DNA of 50,243 nucleotides from an uncultured Alphaproteobacteria bacterium (lineage in GTDB: Bacteria > Pseudomonadota > Alphaproteobacteria > Rhizobiales > Beijerinckiaceae), in assembly GCA_937988775.1 (NCBI GenBank), contig CALKHP010000010.1, forward strand, positions 1 through 50,243, written 5' to 3'. Shown here piece by piece: positions 40,661-47,972 of this stretch (its first letter is position 1; each line of letters starts with the position of its first letter). The notes under the pieces are model-generated. The model saw only the letters and a program-made list of their open reading frames with translations, was not told the origin of the DNA and ran no database searches. A program made the position numbers and the translations under genes.

Positions 40661-42139
40661 ATGACCATCAAGCTGTCACGCGACACTCTTCCCGCCATCG
40701 CCCGGCACATCGCCGTTCCCGCCTATGATCGCGCCGCCCTCTCGGCCGGAATCCTGCATATCGGCGTCGGCAATTTCCATCGCGCGCATCAGGCCGTTTA
40801 CCTCGACGACCTGTTCCACACCGGAACGGACTGCGATTGGGCGCTCGTCGGCGCGAGCGTGCGCGACAGCGACATGGCGATGCAGCACGATCTGCTGTCG
40901 CAGGATTTGCTGACGACGGTCGTCGCGCAGGAAGCCGACCGGGCGAGCGCGCGCGTCACCGGATCGATGGTGGCGTTCATCGCGCCGGCCGACACGGCGG
41001 CGATCCTCGAAAGACTGTGCGACCCGGCCATCCGCATCGTTTCGCTGACGATCACGGAAGGCGGCTATTATATCGATCCGGCTTCGCAAGCGTTCGACGC
41101 GGCGCATCCCGACATCGTCGCCGATTCCCGCGCGCCGGCGGCGCCGAAAACCGCGTTCGGCCTGATCCTCGCCGCCCTCGTCCGCCGCCGCAGCATGGCG
41201 ATTGCCCCGTTCACGGTGATGTCCTGCGACAATCTTCCCGGAAACGGCGATGTCGCCGGCAATGCCGTCGCCGGGCTCGCCAGACTGATCGATGCCGATC
41301 TCGCCCAGTGGGTGCGCGAGCATGTAGCCTTCCCCAACAGCATGGTCGATCGTATCACACCCGCGACCACGGCGCGCGAACGCCGCCTGCTCGAGCAGAC
41401 ATACGGCATCGCCGATACCCGCCCGGTATTTTGCGAAGCGTTCAGGCAATGGGTGCTCGAGGACCGGTTTCCCGCCGGACGGCCAGCGCTCGAAAAGGTC
41501 GGCGTGCAATTCGTCGACGACGTCATGCCATTCGAACTGATGAAGATCCGCATCCTGAACGGCGGCCACGCCGCGATCGCCTATCCGGCCGCCCTGCTCG
41601 ATATTCAGTTCGCGCATGATGCCATGGCCGAGCCGCTGATCGCCGGCTTCCTCTCGCGCCTGCTCGATCGCGAGATCATTCCCATCGTGCCGCCGGTGCC
41701 CGGCACCGATCTCGGCGCGTATAAGCGGACGATCGAGCGGCGCTTCGCCAACCCGAAGATCGGCGACACGATCCGGCGCCTGTGTCTCGATGGCTCGAAC
41801 CGCCAGCCGAAATTCATCCTGCCCTCGATCAGCGATCGCCTGCGCCAGGGCCTCGCCGTTGACGGGCTGGCCCTGTTGACGGCCTTCTGGTGTCGCTATT
41901 GTTATGGCGAAACCGAGAGCGGCGCCGCGATCGCGCCCAACGACCCGAATTGGCAGGCGTTGCAAGCGCTGGCGCGGCGCGCCAGGCACGCGCCGGAGGA
42001 ATGGCTCGGCATGAGCCGCATCTTCGGGCCGCTCGCCGGCAATCCCGCCTATGTCACGGCTTTCTCGGCGGCGCTCGCACGCATCTGGCGCGAGGGTACG
42101 CGGAGCGCCCTGCGCAGCTATCTTGCCGGCGCTGCATGA
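40661..42139 (+). CDS. Mannitol dehydrogenase family polyol dehydrogenase
   Basis: This 492-aa long-chain polyol dehydrogenase has GILHIGVGNFHRAHQAVYLD as the NAD-binding start. The catalytic residues fall at N191 (CDNLPGNGD), K295, N300 and H303 (LMKIRILNGGH), which are the positions I recall for Pseudomonas fluorescens mannitol 2-dehydrogenase (493 aa). Family members oxidise D-mannitol to fructose and D-arabinitol to D-xylulose. With a xylulokinase gene 40 bases downstream, D-arabinitol is the most natural substrate. The ribosome-binding site is weak. It is 141 bases after the binding-protein gene and probably in the same operon. Confidence 0.92.
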   Translation: MTIKLSRDTLPAIARHIAVPAYDRAALSAGILHIGVGNFHRAHQAVYLDDLFHTGTDCDWALVGASVRDSDMAMQHDLLSQDLLTTVVAQEADRASARVTGSMVAFIAPADTAAILERLCDPAIRIVSLTITEGGYYIDPASQAFDAAHPDIVADSRAPAAPKTAFGLILAALVRRRSMAIAPFTVMSCDNLPGNGDVAGNAVAGLARLIDADLAQWVREHVAFPNSMVDRITPATTARERRLLEQTYGIADTRPVFCEAFRQWVLEDRFPAGRPALEKVGVQFVDDVMPFELMKIRILNGGHAAIAYPAALLDIQFAHDAMAEPLIAGFLSRLLDREIIPIVPPVPGTDLGAYKRTIERRFANPKIGDTIRRLCLDGSNRQPKFILPSISDRLRQGLAVDGLALLTAFWCRYCYGETESGAAIAPNDPNWQALQALARRARHAPEEWLGMSRIFGPLAGNPAYVTAFSAALARIWREGTRSALRSYLAGAA

Positions 42140-42179
42140 GGCGGCGGCCATGGTGGACCGCGAAAAAGGATCGTGACGC

Positions 42180-43661
42180 ATGCTTCTCGGCATCGATCTC
42201 GGCACGTCAGGCGTGAAGGCGGTGCTGATCGACGATGCCGGAGAGATGCTGGCGGAGAGCCTTGCCCCGCTCTCGATTTCGCGGCCACGGCCGCAATGGT
42301 CGGAGCAGGCTCCCGATGCCTGGTGGAGTGCCGTCGTTGCCGCCGTCTCCGGGCTTGCCGCGCGCCATTCCCTGATGCGCGTGCGCGGCATCGGGCTTTC
42401 CGGCCAGATGCATGGCGCGGTGCTGCTCGATGCGCAGCAGCGCGTCATTCGCCCGGCGATCCTGTGGAACGACGGCCGCGCATGGTCCCAATGCGGCGAA
42501 CTCGAGCGCCGCGAGCCGGGCAGCCGGGCGATGACCGGCAACCTGGCCATGCCGGGCTTCACGGCGCCGAAACTGATCTGGGTTGCGGAAAACGAGCCCG
42601 ACCATTTCCAGCGCATCGCCCATGTCGTGCTGCCCAAGGATTGGCTCCGCCTCAGGTTGACGGGCGACCTGGTCAGCGAGCCTTCGGACGCCGCCGGCAC
42701 GCTCTGGCTCGATCTCGAACGCCGCCAATGGTCGGCGCCGATGCTCGCTGCATGCCGGTTGGAGGAGCGGCACATGCCGCGTCTTGTCGAGGGGCCGGAT
42801 ATATCCGGGCATGTCACGGCCGCCGCTGCTACCCAGCTCGGGCTGCGTCCCGGCATCCCGGTCGCGGGCGGAGGCAGCGACAATGCCTGCGGCGCGCTCG
42901 GCGTTGGTGTCGTCCATCCCGGCGAGGCCTTGCTGTCGCTCGGCTCGTCGGGCGTTATTTTCGTCGTCGATGACGCGGCCCGCCCCGACCCTGCCCGCAC
43001 CGTGCATGCGTTTTGCCATTGCATTCCGGCGCTCTGGCACCGCATGGCGGTGATCCTGTCGGCCGCCGGCACATTGTCTTTCGTGACCGATCTTGTCGGC
43101 GCCGCCAGCGAAGCCGAATTCCTCGCCGAGATCGAAGCAGCGGGCATGCCGGCGGAGCCAGGCCGGCTGGTGATGCTGCCCTACCTGTCAGGCGAGCGCA
43201 CGCCCCATAACGACCCTGCGGCGACCGGCGTGTTTTTCGGCCTGGAGAACGGTTCGCGCCGCGCCGATCTCGGCCGGGCGGCGCTGGAGGGCGTGGCCTT
43301 CGCGCTGGCCGACGGTCTTGCCGCGCTCGAGGCCGGGGCAGAGCCGATCGGCGCGCTGTCGGTGATCGGCGGCGGAGCGCGTTCGCGCTTTTGGGGGCGC
43401 ATCATCGCTGCGGCGCTCAACCGCCCGCTGGTCTATCGCCAGGGCGGCAATGTCGGCCCGGCGCTCGGCGCGGCGCGCCTCGCGCGCATGGCGACCGACG
43501 GGGTCGCGCTTGACGAGGCCTGCCCGCAGCCACCGATCTCCTTCGTCCTCTCGCCCGAGCCCGCGCTCATCGACGCGCTGGCACCGAGACAAGCCTTGTT
43601 CCGGCAACTTTATCCCGCCCTGAAACCGGCCTTCCAGAATAGCCGCCTGCCCGCTTGCTGA
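42180..43661 (+). CDS. xylB: Xylulokinase
   Basis: This 493-aa FGGY kinase begins MLLGIDLGTSGVKAVLIDD and has GIGLSGQMHGAVLLDAQQRV, RPAILWNDGRAWSQC and VAGGGSDNACGALGVGVV (catalytic-base Asp). MLPYLSGERTPHNDPAATGV and VIGGGARSRFWGRIIAAALN also match XylB. Length and motifs fit xylulokinases. It would convert the D-xylulose made by the upstream dehydrogenase to D-xylulose 5-phosphate for the pentose phosphate pathway. The ATG is 40 bases after the dehydrogenase stop. Confidence 0.92.
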   Translation: MLLGIDLGTSGVKAVLIDDAGEMLAESLAPLSISRPRPQWSEQAPDAWWSAVVAAVSGLAARHSLMRVRGIGLSGQMHGAVLLDAQQRVIRPAILWNDGRAWSQCGELERREPGSRAMTGNLAMPGFTAPKLIWVAENEPDHFQRIAHVVLPKDWLRLRLTGDLVSEPSDAAGTLWLDLERRQWSAPMLAACRLEERHMPRLVEGPDISGHVTAAAATQLGLRPGIPVAGGGSDNACGALGVGVVHPGEALLSLGSSGVIFVVDDAARPDPARTVHAFCHCIPALWHRMAVILSAAGTLSFVTDLVGAASEAEFLAEIEAAGMPAEPGRLVMLPYLSGERTPHNDPAATGVFFGLENGSRRADLGRAALEGVAFALADGLAALEAGAEPIGALSVIGGGARSRFWGRIIAAALNRPLVYRQGGNVGPALGAARLARMATDGVALDEACPQPPISFVLSPEPALIDALAPRQALFRQLYPALKPAFQNSRLPAC

Positions 43662-43862
43662 GCGCCGCGAGAGAGGGCCGCAGCGGAAATCGCAAGCCCG
43701 CCATGCTCGGCATCGCCTTATCCTCCTGATGCCCAGACCCAGATCTCGCCCCCACGGCATGACCAATGTTCCGCCCCGATTCCGCGCAACGATTTCTTGG
43801 CTCGGGGCGGAACCCTCGCCCGCCGCGCGCGTCTCCCTAGCTCTGGATTTGCGAGGTCAGCC

Positions 43863-44108
43863 ATGTTCCCCTCCTTCTTCAACCTGGCCATGCTGACCAT
43901 CGAAGCGCAGCAGGTCATCTGGCTGCGCACGCTGAAACTGGCGGCGGGCGGCCCCGCGGCGCAGCGGGAGGCAACGCGCATGGTGGCCGAAAAGATGGCC
44001 GCCGGAATGAAGGCCGGCGCCCAGATCGCCACCGGCGCCAGCGCCGACAAGGTCATCAGGGGCGTTCGCGGCAAGACGCGCGCCAACCTGCGGCGCCTGA
44101 AACCCTGA
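43863..44108 (+). CDS. Small conserved-looking protein (81 aa) of unknown function
   Basis: The protein starts MFPSFFNLAMLTIEAQQVIW, then LRTLKLAAGGPAAQREATRM and ends in a basic tail (RGKTRANLRRLKP). I believe similar short proteins are widespread in Rhizobiales, but I cannot name a family. The N-terminal half is amphipathic/hydrophobic, with a central Gly-Gly hinge and a helical C-terminal half. The start has GAGGT 6 bases upstream. It is convergent with the GntR gene and not obviously part of the sugar operon, whose last gene ends 201 bases before it. Confidence 0.6.
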   Translation: MFPSFFNLAMLTIEAQQVIWLRTLKLAAGGPAAQREATRMVAEKMAAGMKAGAQIATGASADKVIRGVRGKTRANLRRLKP

Positions 44109-44157
44109 GCGCGCCGCACCCGATAGCGATGCGGGAGCGTGCGGCGCCCGCCGGCGC

Positions 44158-44916
44158 TCAGCGAAAGGCCGGCATCGCCGGCTTCACGGCGGCCTCGTCC
44201 TGTTCGAGCGCCTGCAACTTCTCCCAGGCCAGGGTGACATGGGTGCGCAGGATGCGTGCGACCTCGGCCGCGTCATGGCGCTCGAGCGCCTGCAAAATCG
44301 CCTCATGCTCCTTGATGGCGCTTTCCCAGCGCTTGGTGCGCAGATTGGCGACGTAGCGCACGCGATAGACGCGCGCGTTGAGCAGGCCGTGCTGCGCGAT
44401 GAGCGCGCCGTTGCGCGAGGCCCGCACCAGCGCCAGATGAATATCCTGGTTGCGATGGAAATAGGCGAGCCGGTCGCCGCGCTGATAGGCGGCCAGCATC
44501 TCGAAATGCAGCGCCCACATCTCGCGAAGCTCGTCCTCGGTGGCGCATTCGCACGCAACCTCCCCGGCATAGGCTTCGAGCGCGCCGAGCAGCCGCAGCA
44601 CATCGCCCACCTCCTGGTCGCTCGGGGCGGCAACCACCGCGCCGCGATTGGGGTGGAGTTCCACCAGCCCCTCGGCCGACAGGATGCGCAGCGCCTCGCG
44701 CAGCGGCGTGCGCGACACGGCGAGGCGCTGGGCGAGCAGCCGCTCGCGGATCGGCGCGCCCGGCGGCAATTCGTCCTGAATGATCATTTCGCGGATCAGC
44801 GCGGCGACATGCGCGCCCTTCGCACCGGCCGCGCCCTTCGCGTCGGCCGCCCCCGTCACATTGGCCTTGCCGTCCGCCGGAATTCGCGCCGCCCGCGCCT
44901 CCGTGTCATCCTTCAC
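44158..44916 (-). CDS. GntR family (FCD) transcriptional regulator of the TRAP operon, GTG start
   Basis: This 252-aa regulator has a winged HTH (PIRERLLAQRLAVSRTPLRE, ALRILSAEGLVELHPNRGAV) and an FCD ligand domain (LRLLGALEAYAGEVACECAT, RNQDIHLALVRASRNGALIA, HEAILQALERHDAAEVARIL). The start is GTG at 44916, supported by GGGAGG 6 bases upstream. An ATG at 44952 lies very close to the operator-like repeat. A 35-residue low-complexity Ala/Lys/Gly N-terminus precedes the HTH. It is divergent from the TRAP genes and probably represses them and itself through the ATGGTATGCAAA repeats. Confidence 0.9.
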   Translation of the reverse strand: MKDDTEARAARIPADGKANVTGAADAKGAAGAKGAHVAALIREMIIQDELPPGAPIRERLLAQRLAVSRTPLREALRILSAEGLVELHPNRGAVVAAPSDQEVGDVLRLLGALEAYAGEVACECATEDELREMWALHFEMLAAYQRGDRLAYFHRNQDIHLALVRASRNGALIAQHGLLNARVYRVRYVANLRTKRWESAIKEHEAILQALERHDAAEVARILRTHVTLAWEKLQALEQDEAAVKPAMPAFR

Positions 44917-44960
44917 GATCGCCTCCCGTTCGATGCGCGCATCATGGCACATGCCTTGGA

Positions 44961-44972
44961 ATGGTATGCAAA
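44961..44972. promoter_or_regulatory. GntR operator candidate, copy 1 (ATGGTATGCAAA)
   Basis: This is the first copy of a 12-bp sequence repeated exactly at 45077-45088. It sits 45 bp upstream of the GntR GTG start. Reversed, it reads TTTGCATACCAT, close to the TNGTNNNACNA style of FCD-type GntR operators. Confidence 0.6.
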
Positions 44973-45076
44973 GATCGCCGCTCCAGATACCGACATTCTC
45001 AACACGCCCCGGCATTATTTGTGGAAAGTTCCGCAGCTTGGGCAAAATTGCCACCGGGCGCGTTGACGCCTCCAAA

Positions 45077-45088
45077 ATGGTATGCAAA
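45077..45088. promoter_or_regulatory. GntR operator candidate, copy 2 (ATGGTATGCAAA)
   Basis: This exact second copy, in direct orientation 116 bp from the first, lies 41 bp upstream of the dctP start. Two identical sites in a 213-bp divergent region are unlikely by chance and fit regulation of both transcripts by the adjacent GntR protein. Confidence 0.65.
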
Positions 45089-45129
45089 CGTCCGGCCGAA
45101 TAACCATACAAGAGCGTGGGGAGAAAATC

Positions 45130-46110
45130 ATGCGCCTCGGACTGGCACTATCATTGGCGATCGCAACCGCGATCGGCACGTTCACCACCAGCGCCCAGGC
45201 GGAAACCGTGCTGCGCTTCGCGCACACGCAGCCGACCAGCGATTCCCACCACCTCGCCGCCGAGCGTTTCGCGAAGCTGGTCGCCGAGCGCACCAAGGGC
45301 GAGATCAAGGTGGAAGTCCACCCCGCCGGCGAACTCGGCAGCGATCCCGCCACCCTCGAAGGCGTCCGGCTCGGCACCATCGACATCGGCCAGACCGGCA
45401 ACCCGTTCTATACCCGCTTCGCGCCGCGCCTGAACGCGCTCGACCTGCCGTTCCTGTTCGCCAATGCCGAACACGCCTATCGCGTGGTGGATGGTGATAT
45501 CGGCAAGGCCCTGCTCGGCGATCTCGAGGCCAAGGGCATGAAGGGGCTGGCCTTCTGGGAAATCGGCTTCCGCAAGGTCACCAACAACAAGCGCCCGATC
45601 CGCACCGTGGCCGATCTCAAGGGGCTGAAGATCCGCACCACGCCGAACCCGGCGCATGTCAAGGCGTTCCAGCTGCTCGGCGCCATCCCGACGCCGATGG
45701 CCTTCACGGAAGTCTACATGGCGCTCGAGACCGGCACCGTCGACGGCCAGGAAAATCCGCTCAACATCATCCGCTCGAACAAGTTCCAGGAAGTGCAGAA
45801 GTTCCTGTCCTTCACCGATCACGCCTACACCGTGTCGATCGTCTCGATGAACCTGCGCAAGTTCAAGGCGCTGACGCCCGAGCAGCAGAAAATCCTGCTC
45901 GATGCCGCCCATGAGGCGGCCGTCTATCAGCGCGGCCTCAACCGCGACCAGGCGGCATCGGACCTGAAGACGATCAAGGATGCCGGCACCGCCGTCAACG
46001 AGGATGTCGACCGCGAGGCCCTCAAGAAGGCGATCTACGAGCCGGTCAAGAAGGATTACACGGATCAGTTCGGCACCGAGCTGATCGAGAAGATCGAGGC
46101 GCTGCGCTAA
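45130..46110 (+). CDS. TRAP transporter substrate-binding protein, DctP family
   Basis: This 326-aa periplasmic protein has a signal peptide (MRLGLALSLAIATAIGTFTT, cleavage after AQA). The DctP hallmarks are VLRFAHTQPTSDSHHLAAER, IKVEVHPAGELGSDPATLEG, IRTTPNPAHVKAFQLLGAIP and TEVYMALETGTVDGQENPL. The Arg in KIRTTP is the conserved carboxylate-binding residue, so the ligand is an organic acid such as a sugar acid or lactone-derived acid. GGGGAG lies 7 bases before the ATG. It is first in the TRAP operon and is followed by a strong hairpin. Confidence 0.93.
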   Translation: MRLGLALSLAIATAIGTFTTSAQAETVLRFAHTQPTSDSHHLAAERFAKLVAERTKGEIKVEVHPAGELGSDPATLEGVRLGTIDIGQTGNPFYTRFAPRLNALDLPFLFANAEHAYRVVDGDIGKALLGDLEAKGMKGLAFWEIGFRKVTNNKRPIRTVADLKGLKIRTTPNPAHVKAFQLLGAIPTPMAFTEVYMALETGTVDGQENPLNIIRSNKFQEVQKFLSFTDHAYTVSIVSMNLRKFKALTPEQQKILLDAAHEAAVYQRGLNRDQAASDLKTIKDAGTAVNEDVDREALKKAIYEPVKKDYTDQFGTELIEKIEALR

Positions 46111-46120
46111 AGCGGAAATC

Positions 46121-46154
46121 GCATGATCGGGTGTCAGCCGGCTCCCGATCATGC
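46121..46154 (+). terminator. Intergenic hairpin between dctP and dctQ
   Basis: A perfect 11-bp stem GCATGATCGGG / CCCGATCATGC with a 12-base loop starts 10 bases after the dctP stop. There is no T-run, so it most likely protects dctP mRNA and allows partial read-through into dctQM. GCATGATC also resembles common Rhizobiales intergenic palindromes. Confidence 0.65.
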
Positions 46155-46207
46155 ACTGGATTTGCGCGATAATTTCAACACGGCGCCGGACAAGCGGGAT
46201 GTCCCCA

Positions 46208-46681
46208 ATGCTGACAGGATCGGTGGTGTGGTTCCGGCGTCTTCTCGACGCCGCAGCCGCGCTTTTGCTGGCCGCCGTCACCGGCGTGACCTTCGTGCGC
46301 GTCGTGGCGCGCTACGGCTTCGGCCATGGCATGCCGTGGAGCGAGGAGGCGACGCGCTTCCTGTTCGTCTGGCTGATCATGATCGCGGCGGCACGCGCGG
46401 CGCATCTGCGCGTCGACCTTTTGACCGACATGCTGCGGCCGCGCGCCAGGCTGCGCGCCGAGATCGTCTTCGCCGCGCTCGGCATCGGCCTGCTCGGCTT
46501 CCTGATCTGGAAGGACCTGCCGCTGATCGAGCTGACCAGCGGCGACTACTACACCGCGCTCGGCATCTCGATCGAGTATCTGTACTGGTCGGTCGTCGCC
46601 GGCTGCGGCTTGTGGATCATCAGCATCCTGCTCGCCTTCTACCTGCCGCCCGATCCTGACGAAGAAATGTCCACCTCATGA
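46208..46681 (+). CDS. TRAP transporter small permease, DctQ family
   Basis: This 157-aa four-helix membrane protein has RRLLDAAAALLLAAVTGVTF, the family motif PWSEEATRFLFVWLIMIAAA, and AHLRVDLLTDML. Starts at 46199 and 46208 are both possible; the latter has GCGGGA 8 bases upstream and is preferred. The stop overlaps the dctM start by 4 nt (ATGA). Confidence 0.88.
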   Translation: MLTGSVVWFRRLLDAAAALLLAAVTGVTFVRVVARYGFGHGMPWSEEATRFLFVWLIMIAAARAAHLRVDLLTDMLRPRARLRAEIVFAALGIGLLGFLIWKDLPLIELTSGDYYTALGISIEYLYWSVVAGCGLWIISILLAFYLPPDPDEEMSTS

Positions 46682-47964
46682 GCCTCCTGCTGCTCCTCGG
46701 CCCGCTGCTGGTCCTGTCGCTGATCGGCGTGCCGCTGGTCTTCGCGCTGCTCGCCTCCTCGTTGATCACGCTGGTCATCACCAGCCCGTCGACGCCGCTC
46801 GAGGTCGTGCCGCAGCTCTTCGTGCAGGGCATGGATAACTTCCCGCTGCTCGCCATCGCGCTGTTCTTCCTCGCCGGAGAACTGATGGTCGCCTGCGGCA
46901 TCACCGAACGCCTGCTGACCTTCGCGCAGTCGCTCGTCGGCCATCTGCGCAGCGGCCTGGCGCAGGTCGGCATCATCGCCTCGTTCCTGATGGCCGGCGT
47001 CTCGGGCTCGGCCGTCGCCGATGCGGCAGCAGTCGGCTCGATCCTGATCCAGTCGATGAAGAAGGCCGGCTATCCCGCAGGCTTCGCCGCAGCCCTCGTC
47101 GAGACGGCCTCGATCCTCGGGCCGATCATCCCGCCCTCGATTCCCTTCATCATCTATGCCGTGCTGTCGGGAACCTCGGTCGGCGCCATGTTCATGGCCG
47201 GCGTCATCCCCGGCATCATGATCGCCATCGGGCTGGCGCTCGTGGCGCGCTACCGTTGCAAGGACCTCGGCATCGTGACGATGCCGCGCGCCAGCCGCCA
47301 GGTCGTGCTCAGCGAGACCGGCCGGGCGAGCTTCGCGCTGCTGGCGCCGGTCATCGTCGTCGGCGGCATTCGCGGCGGCATCTTCACCCCGACCGAGGGC
47401 GGCGCCATCGCCGCGGTCTATGTCCTGGTCATCGGCCTGTTCGTGTATCGCGGCGTGCGCTTCGGCGAAATCTTCGGCTCGCTGGTGCGCGCAGCTCACG
47501 GCACCGCCTCGGTGATGGTCGTGCTCGGCGCCTCGTCGATCTTCGCCTGGATCATCGCCGACCAGGGCATCAGCCGGCAGTTCGCCAATTTCATCGGCGG
47601 CCTCGGCGCCGACCCCTGGGTGCTGGTGCTGCTGTTCAACCTGCTGTACCTCGCCGTCGGCATGTTCCTCGATCCGATCGCCGCGCTGATCATCCTGGTG
47701 CCGATCATGATGCCGCTGCTGCCCAAGCTCGGCCAGGACCCGATCCAGTTCGGCGTGATGATCGTGCTCAACCTGATGATCGGCCTGTGTACGCCGCCTG
47801 TCGGCTACCTGATCTTCATCACGGCCAATCTCGGCAAGATATCGACGACTGAGGTGATCAAGCATTCGCTTCCCTTCATCGGCGTGCTGATGGTCGTCCT
47901 GCTGCTCGTGTCATATGTGCCGGCCGTGACGTTGTGGCTGCCCTCGATCCTGGCCGGGCACTAG
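46678..47964 (+). CDS. TRAP transporter large permease, DctM family
   Basis: This 428-aa inner-membrane protein has about 12 hydrophobic segments. Family text includes PLLAIALFFLAGELMVACGI, SGSAVADAAAVGSILIQSMK, GPIIPPSIPFIIYAVLSGTS and TPTEGGAIAAVYVLV. The C-terminal PPVGYLIFITANLGKIS also fits. It forms the sodium-driven transport unit with DctQ and receives substrate from DctP. Confidence 0.94.
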   Translation: MSLLLLLGPLLVLSLIGVPLVFALLASSLITLVITSPSTPLEVVPQLFVQGMDNFPLLAIALFFLAGELMVACGITERLLTFAQSLVGHLRSGLAQVGIIASFLMAGVSGSAVADAAAVGSILIQSMKKAGYPAGFAAALVETASILGPIIPPSIPFIIYAVLSGTSVGAMFMAGVIPGIMIAIGLALVARYRCKDLGIVTMPRASRQVVLSETGRASFALLAPVIVVGGIRGGIFTPTEGGAIAAVYVLVIGLFVYRGVRFGEIFGSLVRAAHGTASVMVVLGASSIFAWIIADQGISRQFANFIGGLGADPWVLVLLFNLLYLAVGMFLDPIAALIILVPIMMPLLPKLGQDPIQFGVMIVLNLMIGLCTPPVGYLIFITANLGKISTTEVIKHSLPFIGVLMVVLLLVSYVPAVTLWLPSILAGH

Positions 47965-47972
47965 AGGATGTC

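Noticed and set aside
40676..43147. An 823-codon open frame on the minus strand
   Set aside because: It is antisense to the polyol dehydrogenase and xylulokinase genes, whose catalytic motifs and lengths are complete. The antisense protein is Arg/Ser/Ala-rich without family features. Long antisense frames are expected at this GC content.
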